From contig NZ_JADPKS010000173.1 in the NCBI RefSeq assembly GCF_023074175.1, forward strand, positions 62,001 to 126,000: 64,000 bases of DNA, in the 5' to 3' direction. This DNA comes from Bradyrhizobium sp. 139 (GTDB lineage: Bacteria; Pseudomonadota; Alphaproteobacteria; Rhizobiales; Xanthobacteraceae). The translations under genes were made by a program, and so were the position numbers. The notes under the pieces are model-generated. The model was not told the DNA's origin. It was given only the letters and a program-made list of their open reading frames with translations, and did no database searches. Of this stretch, positions 9,717 to 19,130 are shown piece by piece (positions within the stretch are counted from its first letter, which is position 1; each line of letters starts with the position of its first letter).

Positions 9717-10910
9717 ATGAAATCAGCACTTTTGGCCGCTGTCGCGGCGTCGGCCCTCCTGCTCGCTGCGCCGGTCTCCGCGCAAGGCGTCAAGATCGGC
9801 ATTCTCAACGATCAGTCGGGCGTCTATGCAGACTACGGCGGCAAATGGTCGGTCGAGGCCGCCAGGATGGCGATCGAGGATTTCGGCGGCGAGGTGCTTG
9901 GCCAGAAAGTCGAGCTCGTCACCGCCGACCACCAGAACAAGCCGGATCTTGCGAACTCGATCGCGCGGCGCTGGTACGACGTCGAAAACGTGGACATGAT
10001 CACGGAGCTGACGACCTCTTCGGTCGCGCTGGCGATCCACGAGCTCTCCAAGGAAAAGAAGAAGATCGACATCGTCGTCGGCGCCGCGACATCGCGCCTC
10101 ACCGGCGATGCCTGCCAGCCCTACGGCTTCCACTGGGCCTATGACACCCGCGCGCTCGGCGTCGGCACCGGCGGTGCGCTGACCAAGGCCGGCGGCAACA
10201 CTTGGTTCTTCCTCACCGCGGACTACGCCTTCGGTTACGCGCTGGAGAAGGACACCAGCGAGATCGTCACCGCCAACGGCGGCAAGGTGGTCGGCTCGGT
10301 GCGCGTGCCGCTCAACTCCTCGGACTTCTCCTCCTTCCTGCTTCAGGCGCAGAGCTCCAAGGCGAAGATCGTGGGCCTCGCCAATGCCGGCCTCGACACC
10401 ACCAACTCGATCAAGCAGGCGTCCGAATTCGGCATCGTCTCCGGCGGCCAGAAGCTCGCCGGGCTCCTGATGACGCTCGCCGAAGTGAACGGCCTCGGCT
10501 TGCAGGCGGCCCAAGGTCTGGTGCTGACCGAAGGCTATTACTGGGATATCAACGACCGCACGCGCAATCTCGGCGAGCGCTTTCTCAAGCGTACCGGCCG
10601 GATGCCGAACATGATCCAGGCCGGCACCTATTCGGCGACGATCAGCTATCTCAAGGCGGTCAAGGCCGCCGGTACCAAAGACCCCGATGCGGTCGCCAAG
10701 AAGCTGAAGGAGCTCCCGGTCGACGACGACTTTGCGCAAGGCGGCAAAGTGCTCGAGAACGGCCGCATGGTCCACGACATGTATCTGTTCGAGGTCAAGA
10801 GGCCGTCGGAGTCGAAGAAGCCGTGGGACTATTACAAGCTGCTTGCCACCGTCCCCGGCGACAAGGCGTTCTTCGCCGCCAAGGACAGCGGCTGCCCGCT
10901 GACGAAGTAG
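9717..10910 (+). CDS. ABC transporter substrate-binding protein, branched-chain amino acid type (Peripla_BP_6)
   Basis: Periplasmic type I binding protein, 397 residues, with signal peptide MKSALLAAVAASALLLAAPVSA and mature start near QGVKIGILNDQSGVYADYGG, the usual LivJ/LivK-class opening. Downstream motifs include NKPDLANSIARRWYD and NTWFFLTADYAFGYALEKD. No permease or ATPase genes are adjacent, so it is an orphan that must share a transporter or serve another role. Bradyrhizobium-type genomes carry many such orphans for aromatic or amide ligands (family knowledge); the ligand is unknown. Confidence 0.92.
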   Translation: MKSALLAAVAASALLLAAPVSAQGVKIGILNDQSGVYADYGGKWSVEAARMAIEDFGGEVLGQKVELVTADHQNKPDLANSIARRWYDVENVDMITELTTSSVALAIHELSKEKKKIDIVVGAATSRLTGDACQPYGFHWAYDTRALGVGTGGALTKAGGNTWFFLTADYAFGYALEKDTSEIVTANGGKVVGSVRVPLNSSDFSSFLLQAQSSKAKIVGLANAGLDTTNSIKQASEFGIVSGGQKLAGLLMTLAEVNGLGLQAAQGLVLTEGYYWDINDRTRNLGERFLKRTGRMPNMIQAGTYSATISYLKAVKAAGTKDPDAVAKKLKELPVDDDFAQGGKVLENGRMVHDMYLFEVKRPSESKKPWDYYKLLATVPGDKAFFAAKDSGCPLTK

Positions 10911-10941
10911 CGGGAAGAGTCAACGCCGGCGCCACATTCTC

Positions 10942-10991
10942 GCTGTCGTCCCGGACCAGCGCGCCTCAAGCGCGCGCAGATCCGGGACGAC
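10942..10991. repeat. Family-A short repeat
   Basis: A 50-base copy keeping only the outer arms (GCTGTCGTCCCGG ... ATCCGGGACGAC). It lies between the binding-protein stop and the convergent MAPEG gene, where a bidirectional terminator would be expected. Confidence 0.85.
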
Positions 10992-11019
10992 GGATGAATT
11001 CTTGGTCGCAGCTCGGCCC

Positions 11020-11406
11020 TCACACCAGCTGCAACACCATCGCTCCCACCGCACCGGCCCAGAGCACGATGCTGGCGATGCCTTGAATCGCAAAACCCGG
11101 GCCGCGCTTTGCGGCCGCTTTCGAATAGCCGATAAAATAGACGATGCGACCGACGATCCAGACCGCGCCGATCGCCGCTGCGCCGGCGTCGCTGATGTAA
11201 ATCGCAAACAGCCAGAGCGACGGCAGGAAGATCGGCATCCATTCCAGGGTGTTCATCTGGATGCGAAAGGCGCGCTCGAAATCCGGATGTCCCGACACCG
11301 CAGGCACCTTGATGCCGGTTTTGGTGCGCGAGCGCGACACGTTGATGCTGGTGAAAAAATAGAACAGGATCGCCAGCAACGTGACGAGGGCGGTGAGGTG
11401 ATACAT
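11020..11406 (-). CDS. MAPEG family membrane protein
   Basis: 128-residue integral membrane protein with about four transmembrane helices. The family hallmark is the NPxFERAxRIQxNTLE-type stretch, here HPDFERAFRIQMNTLEW, followed by the VGRIVYFIGY helix. Eukaryotic relatives are glutathione-dependent transferases/isomerases; the activity of bacterial short forms is mostly unknown. It lies 27 bases downstream of AttH on the same strand and may be the last gene of that operon. Confidence 0.88.
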   Translation of the reverse strand: MYHLTALVTLLAILFYFFTSINVSRSRTKTGIKVPAVSGHPDFERAFRIQMNTLEWMPIFLPSLWLFAIYISDAGAAAIGAVWIVGRIVYFIGYSKAAAKRGPGFAIQGIASIVLWAGAVGAMVLQLV

Positions 11407-11433
11407 CGCTCGATTCCTTGAAGAGACCTGGCT

Positions 11434-12516
11434 TCAATAGCCGGTCAGCTCGAGATAGCCAACGCCGTCATGGGTTCCGGCAAAGCTGATCGGCCCCTCC
11501 CAATAGGAGAAGCCGGTCCCCATCCAGGCCTTCGGATTGAGCGGCTTGCAGGCAATCGAGAACGATCGTGAAGGGATCGCGATCTGCCATTCCACCGGGA
11601 GCTTGTGTTCCGCGATCTCGGCGGTCGCTTTCGGAATCATCTGGATATCGCTTCCCGCGATCAGTTGCGTGTTGCCGGCGGCGCTGATCCAGTTGCCGAA
11701 CGGATAATCCTTGCCGTCCTTCTGGCGCAGCCGGTACAGCATCAGCTTGTCGCCGGATGCGAGATGCAGCGACAGCCAGTCCCAGCCGGTCTGGTCGCTG
11801 TCGAGCGGCTGGCTGCTCCATTCGCGATCCATCCAGGCCTGGCCCGAGACATCGACGGACTTGTCGTCTATCGTGAGGCTGCCGCGGGCTCGGTAGAACG
11901 GCTGGCTGTAATAGTAGGACGCCTGGCCGCGCTCGGACTTGCGGCTGTAGCCGCCGTCGCCCTGCAACACCACCGGAGGGTCGGCTTCGAGCGTCAGCGC
12001 GTAACTGAAGTCGGGTCCTGAAGCCTTCAGTGTCAGCGGCGCCAGGGTGCGATCGTCGGTGCGCTCGGACGCCTTGATTTCCCAATCGTCGATCCACGCC
12101 GCGAACGGCGTTGCCGTGACGCCGGCCTGTCCGATCCCGCCGCGCGAAAACAGCTCGTTGAAGCGGTGGGTGTCGGCGCGCGTCACCGCGGCGTGTCCCA
12201 TCCAGACCTGTGGATCGGCCCAGCCCTCGCCTTGCGGCCCCGGCTGCGTCGCCTGGCGGAACAGCGTCCATTGCAGACCGCAAGCCGCGCCGCGGCTGTC
12301 GACGAGATTCGCCGTCAGATACCACCACTCGATGCGAAACTCCGGATGCGGCCCGTGATCGGCCGGGAAGCTGAACAGCTTTCCCGGTGTCACCCTCGCA
12401 AAGCCGTCGGCCGTCTCGCCGAGCCCGGCATAGCCTTGCGCGTCCGCGCGGCGGGCAGTCGCGAGCGCGGCGATGCCGCCGGCGAACGCGCGCCGCGAAA
12501 TTCGATCAGCGCTCAT
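11434..12516 (-). CDS. attH: AttH/CrtC-type lipocalin-like protein, Tat-exported
   Basis: Double-lipocalin-fold protein of the AttH / carotenoid 1,2-hydratase family; 360 residues. A twin-arginine type leader (SADRISRRAFAGGIAALATA) suggests export, followed by HGPHPEFRIEWWYLTANL, the family signature near the N-terminus. Start ATG 12516 overlaps the end of the FtsX-type permease gene by 11 bases. The longer reading frame would put an unlikely sequence ahead of the Tat motif. With the permease and ATPase genes it makes an AttEFGH-like set. AttH may be a periplasmic partner of the transporter or act on a lipid or isoprenoid substrate; no catalytic assignment is possible from sequence. Confidence 0.88.
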   Translation of the reverse strand: MSADRISRRAFAGGIAALATARRADAQGYAGLGETADGFARVTPGKLFSFPADHGPHPEFRIEWWYLTANLVDSRGAACGLQWTLFRQATQPGPQGEGWADPQVWMGHAAVTRADTHRFNELFSRGGIGQAGVTATPFAAWIDDWEIKASERTDDRTLAPLTLKASGPDFSYALTLEADPPVVLQGDGGYSRKSERGQASYYYSQPFYRARGSLTIDDKSVDVSGQAWMDREWSSQPLDSDQTGWDWLSLHLASGDKLMLYRLRQKDGKDYPFGNWISAAGNTQLIAGSDIQMIPKATAEIAEHKLPVEWQIAIPSRSFSIACKPLNPKAWMGTGFSYWEGPISFAGTHDGVGYLELTGY

Positions 12517-14968
12517 TGGCAAACACCTTGACGAGGCTTGCCGGCTGCATCCGCGCCAGCCGCGCCACCGGCAGAAGTGCGGCAAGCAGCGACGCGAACA
12601 GCGCGACCGCGACCAGCTCGATCAGTTGCAGCGGAAAGACGTGGAACGGCAGCCGCCAGCCGAATGCCTTCACGTTGACGATCGCAATCAGGCACCACGC
12701 CACCAGCAGCCCGAGCGGCACGGCAAGGAGAGACGTGAACAGCGCAACCGACAGTGTCTTGGTCAGTTCGATCGCGGCAAGGCGCGGCCGCGTGATGCCG
12801 ATCGCCCAAAGTGGCGCAAGCTGCGGCAGGCGGGAATTCGCCAGCGTCAAGAGGCTGGTCAAAAGCGCGATCCCGGCGACGCCGAGCGTGAAGGCATTCA
12901 GCGCCGATGTCACCGCAAAGGTGCGCTTGAAGATGCGGATCGATTCCGCCTTCACCGTCGCCTGGTCGGCGACGCTGCGGTCGTCGAGCGCAAACTGCGT
13001 CTGCAAGGCCGTGATCAAGCCGGGGATATTCTCTTTCGCGACGATCAGGCCGATGCGTGTCTGCGGCGTCTGCGGAAATTGCCGGATCAGCGCCGCGACG
13101 TTGACGGCAAGCTGCCCCTTGGGGTTGCCGTAGTCGGCATAGATGCCGACGATATCGAGCTCCCAGGTGCCGCCGGGTGCCGGCACCTCGACAACGTCGC
13201 CGACCCGGACGTTGAGGCGGCGGCTCAACTGCTCGCTGATGAAGGCGGCATTGCCCGGCACGAGCCGGGTCCAGGCGCGCGGCGCGGTTTCCAGCAGCGG
13301 CCAGCGCTCGCGATACAGCGCGTGATCGGGCAGGCCGAGCAGTTCCACCGGCTGCCCCTGTACTTGCGCCTCGGCGCGCCCGCCGGAGAGGATCGCCCGG
13401 ACATCGCTGCGCTCCTTCAGCCAGCTCCGGATCGCAACGCCTTGCGCGTTGTCGGACGTACTGATGTAGACGTCGGCGGCAAGCCGCCCGTTGAGCCAGC
13501 CGATGAAGGTGCGACTAAAGGTTTCCACCATGGTGGAGACGCCGACATTGACGGCGAGCGCGAGCAGCAGCGCCATCAGCGCGAGCGACAAACCCGAGAG
13601 CTGCTGCCGGCTATCCGCCCAGAACCAAAGCGCGAGCGGCTTTCGCGCGAAACGCTGCCCGGCCAGCAGGATCACTTCGAGGAACGCCGGCAGGATCAGT
13701 GCCGCGCCGAACATCAGTGCCGCGAGCACGCCGAAGCCCGCGATCAGCGATTGTCCATAGTAGAGCAGCAACAGCGCGACCGCGAACACGACGCAGGCCG
13801 CACCGCTTTGCAGGATCAGCCAGCGGCGCTGCCGCTGTTGCCAGGCGCGCGGCTGCGCGGTCGCCAGCACAGGCATTCTCACGGCCTTGATCAGGCTGGT
13901 GGCCGCGGCCACCAGCGCGCCGGCGATGCTGATGCCGATGCCGGCGAGCCACCACTCCGAGCGCAGCGTGAGCTGCCCCGGGATCTGCGCGCCATAGAGC
14001 CCGCGCAGCGATGCCGCGACGTCGGGCAGCAGCGCAGCTGCGATGAAATAGCCGCAGACAAGCCCGATCAGCCCGGCGACCAGCGCCAGCGCTACCAGTT
14101 CGACCACCAGCACCGTGTTGACCAGCCGCGCCGAGGCACCGCAGGCCCGCAACGTGCGCAGCATCGGCAGCCGCTGCTCGAAGGCGAGGCCGACGGCCGA
14201 GTTGACGATGAAGAGGCCGACGAAGAACGACAGCAGGCCGAAGGCCGTGAGGTTGAGATGGAAACTGTCGGTGAGGCGCTCCAGCTCCGTTTCCGCATTC
14301 GGCTCGACCCGCTGGAGCTGGTCGCCGACGACGCTTTGAAGCGGCGCCGGCTTGCCCTTCGGCTTGCCGATCAGCAGCCGCGATAGTTGATCCGGCTTGT
14401 TCAGCAGCCGCTGCGCCACGCCGATGTCGACGACGAGCACGTCGGGCACGAGCTGCGGCTGCATGCGCAGCGGCGGCAGCTTTGCGCCGCTGCTGATCGG
14501 CGGTGCCGCGCCTTCCGCTTCCTGCAGATCGCCCAGCGTCTCCCGCGCCACCAGCGTCTGGCCCGGCGGCGCGACGAAGCTGCTCAAATCGGAGGCGCCG
14601 AGACGCGGCGCGTTGCCGACGTCGAGCGGCAGCGTCACCGGCTCGATGCCGAGCAGCCGCACCGAACGTCCGTTGACCTGGACGCGGCCTTCCAGCACCG
14701 GCGAGACCGGCCAGCCCGCGCGGCGGAGCTTGACGAACAGCTCCTGCGAAAAGGTCGCCGCGTCAGGCGCGACCAGCATCGCCGTACGCACGCCGCCAAA
14801 AGTCGCCGCCGCGCGGTCATAGGCATTGCGGGCCTGCTGGTTGATCGCCTGCACGCCGCTCCACAATGCAGTTGCCGCGATCAGGCCGATCAGCAGCGTC
14901 GCGAACTGCATCTTGTGCCGGCGCCAATGGCTCAGGAGCACCGCAAGGACCCACAGCGCGCGCCTCAT
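12506..14968 (-). CDS. ABC transporter permease, FtsX/LolC-MacB superfamily (double unit)
   Basis: 820-residue inner-membrane protein with two FtsX-type permease units. The first follows an N-terminal helix and a large periplasmic domain; its helices start near LTAFGLLSFFVGLFIVNSAVG. The second ends with the helices VTSALNAFTLGVAGIALLTS through LVAVALFASLLAALLPV. Transporters of this type are mechanotransmissive or extract lipids or lipoproteins rather than import solutes. It overlaps the ATPase stop by four bases upstream and AttH by 11 bases downstream. This matches the AttFG position of AttEFGH systems, here as one fused permease. Confidence 0.9.
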   Translation of the reverse strand: MRRALWVLAVLLSHWRRHKMQFATLLIGLIAATALWSGVQAINQQARNAYDRAAATFGGVRTAMLVAPDAATFSQELFVKLRRAGWPVSPVLEGRVQVNGRSVRLLGIEPVTLPLDVGNAPRLGASDLSSFVAPPGQTLVARETLGDLQEAEGAAPPISSGAKLPPLRMQPQLVPDVLVVDIGVAQRLLNKPDQLSRLLIGKPKGKPAPLQSVVGDQLQRVEPNAETELERLTDSFHLNLTAFGLLSFFVGLFIVNSAVGLAFEQRLPMLRTLRACGASARLVNTVLVVELVALALVAGLIGLVCGYFIAAALLPDVAASLRGLYGAQIPGQLTLRSEWWLAGIGISIAGALVAAATSLIKAVRMPVLATAQPRAWQQRQRRWLILQSGAACVVFAVALLLLYYGQSLIAGFGVLAALMFGAALILPAFLEVILLAGQRFARKPLALWFWADSRQQLSGLSLALMALLLALAVNVGVSTMVETFSRTFIGWLNGRLAADVYISTSDNAQGVAIRSWLKERSDVRAILSGGRAEAQVQGQPVELLGLPDHALYRERWPLLETAPRAWTRLVPGNAAFISEQLSRRLNVRVGDVVEVPAPGGTWELDIVGIYADYGNPKGQLAVNVAALIRQFPQTPQTRIGLIVAKENIPGLITALQTQFALDDRSVADQATVKAESIRIFKRTFAVTSALNAFTLGVAGIALLTSLLTLANSRLPQLAPLWAIGITRPRLAAIELTKTLSVALFTSLLAVPLGLLVAWCLIAIVNVKAFGWRLPFHVFPLQLIELVAVALFASLLAALLPVARLARMQPASLVKVFANER

Positions 14969-15624
14969 GCGATCCGTCCCGCATGCAGGGTGAGGTGGCG
15001 GTCGAGCGTGCCGGCCAGATGCAGGCTGTGCGTCACCATCAGGAAGCCGCAGCCAGTGCGCGCGACGAGATCCCGCGCCAGCGCCAGCACGCCGTCGGCG
15101 GTCGCTTCATCCAGATTGCCGGTCGGCTCGTCCGCGAGCAGCAGCGACGGCTTTGTCGCCAGCGCCCGGCCGATCGCGACCCGCTGCTGCTGGCCGCCTG
15201 ATAATTGCTCTGGGTACCGTTTGAGCAGGCCGCCGAGCCCGAGCCGCTCGACCAGCTCCTTGCTCCAGGCCGCATCATGCCGGTCGGCGATGCGCGCCTG
15301 GAAGGCCAGATTATCCGCGACCGACAGACTCGGGATCAGGTTGAACTGCTGGAAAACCAGACCGATCCGGTCGCGCCGCAGCTCTGCGCGGCCTGCGTCC
15401 GACAGCTTGGTGACCTCGGTGTGCTCCAACCGGATCGAGCCGCCATCGGCGGCATCGAGGCCCGCAATCAGGTGCAGCAGTGTGCTCTTGCCGCTGCCGG
15501 ACTCGCCGGTCAGCGCGACGCGTTCGCCGGCCTTGAGGTCGAGATCGACGCCGCGCAGCACATGGACCGGTTCGCCGGCCGAGGAGAACGTCTTGGAGAG
15601 ATTTCGGATGCTCAGCACGATCAA
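14965..15624 (-). CDS. ABC transporter ATP-binding protein, LolD/MacB type
   Basis: 219-residue single ATPase domain. Walker A GESGSGKS lies near residue 40, the signature LSGGQQQRVAIGRAL near 140, and Walker B LLLADEPTGNLDEATAD follows; this ADEPTGNLD wording is typical of the LolD/MacB/FtsE group. It powers the FtsX-type permease encoded immediately downstream (four-base overlap). First gene of the AttEFGH-like operon, starting about 140 bases from a divergent MFS gene. Confidence 0.93.
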   Translation of the reverse strand: MIVLSIRNLSKTFSSAGEPVHVLRGVDLDLKAGERVALTGESGSGKSTLLHLIAGLDAADGGSIRLEHTEVTKLSDAGRAELRRDRIGLVFQQFNLIPSLSVADNLAFQARIADRHDAAWSKELVERLGLGGLLKRYPEQLSGGQQQRVAIGRALATKPSLLLADEPTGNLDEATADGVLALARDLVARTGCGFLMVTHSLHLAGTLDRHLTLHAGRIA

Positions 15625-15764
15625 TGGCGCCGGACGGAATTAACGGAAATGCTGCGTAGCACACCTGATGCGGAAATGCCGGGGTTGCGTTGCCGTTCAA
15701 GCCGTTGTTAGCTTCAACAACGGCCAAATCATAAAAGTGCCAAAAAAGACATACGGGGAGAATG

Positions 15765-17111
15765 ATGAGCGCTCAGGGAACGCCGTCCGCGGCGGGCAGG
15801 ACGGCAGGGGTGTCCGACACAATAAGGCAAACGCCGAAGGGCGCCTGGACCGTCACCTTTCTCCTGTTTCTCTTCATGGTCGTGAACTTCGCGGACAAGA
15901 TCGTCGTCGGTCTCGCCGGCGTGCCGATCATGACCGACATGAAGCTCGACGCCGAGCAATTCGGCCTGCTCGGCTCCTCGTTCTTCTTCCTGTTCTCGAT
16001 CTCGGCCATCGTGGTCGGCTTCATCGTCAACAAGGTGCCGACGCGCTGGGTGCTGCTGACGCTGGCGGTGATCTGGGCGCTGGCGCAGTTCCCGATGGTC
16101 GGCACCGTCTCGTTCACCACGCTCCTGATCTGCCGCATCGTGCTGGGCGCGGGCGAAGGCCCGGCCTTCTCGGTCGCCGCGCACGCGATCTACAAATGGT
16201 TCCCCGACGAGAAGCGCACGCTGCCGACCGCGATCCTGTCGCAAGGCTCGGCGTTCGGCGTCATCCTGGCCGTGCCGGCGTTGAACTGGGTCATCGTCAA
16301 TCACTCCTGGCACTACGCCTTCGGCGCGCTTGGCGTCGCCGGCCTGATCTGGGTCTGTGCCTGGCTCACGTTCGGCAGGGAGGGCCCGCTCGAGGATGCG
16401 CAGGTCCTCGCCGCCACCGAGCCGAAAATCCCTTATGTGCAGCTTCTGACCTCGCGCACTTTCCTCGGCTGCGTGATCGCGACCTTCGGCGCCTATTGGG
16501 CATTGTCGCTCGGCCTCACCTGGTTCACGCCGTTCATCGTCAAGGGCCTTGGCTTCTCGCAGAGTCAGGCCGGCTTCGTCTCGATCCTGCCCTGGGTGTT
16601 CGGCGCCACCGTCGTCATCCTCACGGGATGGATCTCGCAGGTGATGATGGCGCGCGGCTACACCACGCGCATCTCGCGCGGCGTGCTCGGCTCGGTACCG
16701 CTGATCATCGGCGGCCTGATCCTGGCGATGATGGCGCATGTGCAGGGTGCGGGTCTTCAGATCGCGCTGCTCGTCGTCGGATCGGGCCTGTGCGGCGCGA
16801 TCTATGTCGTCTGCCCGCCGATGCTCGGCGAGTTCACGCCGGCGTCGCAGCGCGGCGCCGTCCTCGCGATCTACGGCGCGCTCTATACGCTCTCTGGCAT
16901 CATCGCGCCGAGCGTGATGGGAACCGTGATCCAGCGCGCCGGCAGCATGCTCGACGGCTATATGACCGGCTTCACCATCAACGCGGTGGTCATGGTTGGC
17001 TCCGGTGCCCTTGGTCTGCTCCTGCTCTGGCCGAACACGGAAAAGGCCAGGCTGACGCGCGGTGCCGCTCCGCAGGCAGCGGCGCTGAAAGGTGCGATCT
17101 CGCCGACGTAA
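15765..17111 (+). CDS. MFS transporter (anion:cation symporter-like)
   Basis: About 448 residues and 12 predicted helices. The family motif after helix 2 is NKVPTRWVLL, preceded by FADKIVVGLAGVPIMTDMKL, as in the ACS (phthalate/hexuronate) branch. GEGPAFSVAAHAIYKWFPDEKR matches that branch's conserved GEG...KWFP region. Two consecutive ATGs exist; the second (15765) is preferred because GGGGAG lies four bases away rather than one. Probable uptake of an organic anion. It has no enzyme gene in the same direction, and a family-A repeat follows the stop. Confidence 0.92.
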   Translation: MSAQGTPSAAGRTAGVSDTIRQTPKGAWTVTFLLFLFMVVNFADKIVVGLAGVPIMTDMKLDAEQFGLLGSSFFFLFSISAIVVGFIVNKVPTRWVLLTLAVIWALAQFPMVGTVSFTTLLICRIVLGAGEGPAFSVAAHAIYKWFPDEKRTLPTAILSQGSAFGVILAVPALNWVIVNHSWHYAFGALGVAGLIWVCAWLTFGREGPLEDAQVLAATEPKIPYVQLLTSRTFLGCVIATFGAYWALSLGLTWFTPFIVKGLGFSQSQAGFVSILPWVFGATVVILTGWISQVMMARGYTTRISRGVLGSVPLIIGGLILAMMAHVQGAGLQIALLVVGSGLCGAIYVVCPPMLGEFTPASQRGAVLAIYGALYTLSGIIAPSVMGTVIQRAGSMLDGYMTGFTINAVVMVGSGALGLLLLWPNTEKARLTRGAAPQAAALKGAISPT

Positions 17112-17135
17112 GGGGCGCTGTTCGCCCCAACGAAC

Positions 17136-17276
17136 GCTGTCGTCTCGGACAAGCGGAGCGCCGATCCGGGACCCATGGCCCCAGGGAGTAGTTTGGCGAG
17201 GACTGGGGGTTACCAGTCTTGCGCGACAACTTCTCCCTGGGGGTATGGGTCCCCGCCTGCTGCGCGGGGACGACAC
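17136..17276. repeat. Family-A long palindromic repeat, copy 3
   Basis: Begins GCTGTCGTCTCGGACAAGCG and ends GCGCGGGGACGAC. The nested inner arms CCCCAGGGAGTAGTTTGGCG / CTCCCTGGGGGTATGGG are retained. It lies between two convergent genes. Confidence 0.88.
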
Positions 17277-17318
17277 TGAGATTTGTGAGACGCCTCTGCG
17301 CCTCACGCGCAGTTGCGC

Positions 17319-19037
17319 TTACTGCGCCACTCCCTGCGCACCCCGAATCAACTTCCCCGGCCGTTGACCCGTCGCCTCGCCCTGCCGCCGCGTCACCACG
17401 CCCGACACGATGGTCGCTTCATAGCCGTCGACATCCTGTAACAGCCGCCGGCCGCCGACCGGCAGATCGTAGTGCACCTTCGGCGGATGCAGATGCAGGC
17501 GGTCATAGTCGATCAAATTGACGTCAGCCTTATATCCGGAAGCAATAAGTCCGCGATCGGTGAGGCCGACCGACAGCGCGGTCTTGCGCGACTGCGCCGC
17601 GACCACGAACGGGATCGTGAGCTTCTCGCCGCGCTTGCGGTCGCGGGTCCAGTGCGTCAGCAGATAGGTCGGGAAGCTCGCGTCGCAGATGATGCCGCAA
17701 TGCGCGCCGCCGTCGGAGAGACCGGGCACCGATTGCGGATCGATCAGCATCTCGCGCGTCGCATCCAGATTGCCGTCGGCATAATTGAGGAACGGCACGT
17801 AGAGCATGCCCTTGCCTTCGTCGGACAGCATCGCGTCGTAAGCGAGCTCTTCCGGCCGGCGGCCCTGCTTGCGCGCCTGCGGTCCCAGCGCGTTCTCCGG
17901 CGGCTGTTCGTAATCCGGGGGATCGCCGAGCAGGAACATCTTGTCATAGTTCGGACGGAAGAACAGCGGATCGTCGGTGGCGGTGGCCGTCTCGCTCAAA
18001 ATCGCCTTGCGCACATCGCTCTGATGCAGCCGCGCCAGCCGCTCGCTGAGCGGCAGATGCGCGATCGCCTTGTAGCTCGGATGGGTCTGGAACGGGTTTC
18101 GCGACAGCTCGAGCCCGAGCAGCAGGCCGACCGGGCGTGCCGCGATCTGCGCGGTGACGGAGAGGCCGCGCCTGGCGGCCGCATTGATCTCGTCCAGCGT
18201 CTGGCGCCAGCGCTGCGGCGCCTTGTCGTTTTGCGTGATCGAGAACGAGATCGGGCACTTCGTGGCATCCGCGACCCGCAGCATCATCGGCAGGTCTTCG
18301 TGAAGGGTGGAGAGGTCGAGCACGAATTGCAGCACGCTGCGGCCCTGGCTGTGCATCGCGCCGGCAATCGCGGTGAGCTCGTCCTCGCCCGCCTTCAGTG
18401 TCGGCGTGAAATCGCCGGTCGAGGTGCGATGGTTGAGCGTGCGCGAGGTCGAGAAGCCGAGTGCGCCGGAGCGCACCGCCTCACCCGCGAGCTTGGCCAT
18501 CGCCGCATTGTCTTCCGCCGTCGAGGGATCGCGGCGCGCACCGCGCTCGCCCATGACATAAACGCGCAGCGCGGCGTGCGGCAGCTGCGCGCCGACGTCG
18601 ATGTCGAAATCCCGCTTGGAAAGCCAGTCCATATAATCCGGAAAGCTCTCCCACGCCCAGGGAATGCCGGCGCTCAGCACCGGCTCGGGAATGTCCTCGA
18701 CGCCCTCCATCAACTGGATCAGGCGGACGTGGTCGGCCGGCTTGCACGGCGCAAAGCCGACGCCACAATTACCCATGATCGCGGTGGTGACGCCGTTCTG
18801 CGAGGATGGCGTGATGTCCTGGCTCCAGGTCACCTGCCCGTCGTAATGGGTGTGCACGTCGACGAAGCCCGGCGTCACCAGCTTTCCGCGCGCGTCGATC
18901 TCTTCGTTGCCCTTGGCCGAAACCTTCCCGACCTCGCTGATCCTCCCACCGGTGATGGCGACGTCTGCCTCAAACAGCTCGCCGCCGCTTCCGTCCGCGA
19001 CAGTGCCGCCGCGGATCACGAGATCAGGGGTGCTCAT
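17319..19037 (-). CDS. D-aminoacylase-type amidohydrolase (N-acyl-D-amino-acid deacylase family)
   Basis: 572-residue metal-dependent amidohydrolase. The first metal site VDVHTHYDGQ (His62, His64) follows the small N-terminal beta sandwich. The family's characteristic SIMGNCG-like stretch appears as AIMGNCGVGFAPCKPADH, and a C-terminal motif LSDGGAHCGIICDASFPTYL contains the later catalytic Asp/His region. Such enzymes hydrolyse N-acyl-D-amino acids or related ring amides; the exact substrate is not readable. Its neighbours are MFS carriers, and the one at 19131 on the same strand lies 93 bases upstream and could supply substrate. Confidence 0.9.
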   Translation of the reverse strand: MSTPDLVIRGGTVADGSGGELFEADVAITGGRISEVGKVSAKGNEEIDARGKLVTPGFVDVHTHYDGQVTWSQDITPSSQNGVTTAIMGNCGVGFAPCKPADHVRLIQLMEGVEDIPEPVLSAGIPWAWESFPDYMDWLSKRDFDIDVGAQLPHAALRVYVMGERGARRDPSTAEDNAAMAKLAGEAVRSGALGFSTSRTLNHRTSTGDFTPTLKAGEDELTAIAGAMHSQGRSVLQFVLDLSTLHEDLPMMLRVADATKCPISFSITQNDKAPQRWRQTLDEINAAARRGLSVTAQIAARPVGLLLGLELSRNPFQTHPSYKAIAHLPLSERLARLHQSDVRKAILSETATATDDPLFFRPNYDKMFLLGDPPDYEQPPENALGPQARKQGRRPEELAYDAMLSDEGKGMLYVPFLNYADGNLDATREMLIDPQSVPGLSDGGAHCGIICDASFPTYLLTHWTRDRKRGEKLTIPFVVAAQSRKTALSVGLTDRGLIASGYKADVNLIDYDRLHLHPPKVHYDLPVGGRRLLQDVDGYEATIVSGVVTRRQGEATGQRPGKLIRGAQGVAQ

Positions 19038-19130
19038 GGTGTTTCTTCCCGTTGGCTATTTTGCTTGGGTTGTTTTGCTTGAGCGCATTCTCGGGTGCAC
19101 AAGCTTGGTGTCAACCGCGGGGAAGTGCAC

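Noticed and set aside
9717..10910. Orphan branched-chain binding protein as part of a complete transporter
   Set aside because: Neighbouring genes are an RND pump and a MAPEG protein; no permease or ATPase of the Liv type is present in the window.
12473..14386. 637-codon open frame on the plus strand
   Set aside because: Antisense to the FtsX-type permease gene. Its translation is Arg/Gln/Asp/His-rich with no motif, typical of a shadow frame in GC-rich DNA, while the opposite strand has clear membrane helices and operon overlaps.
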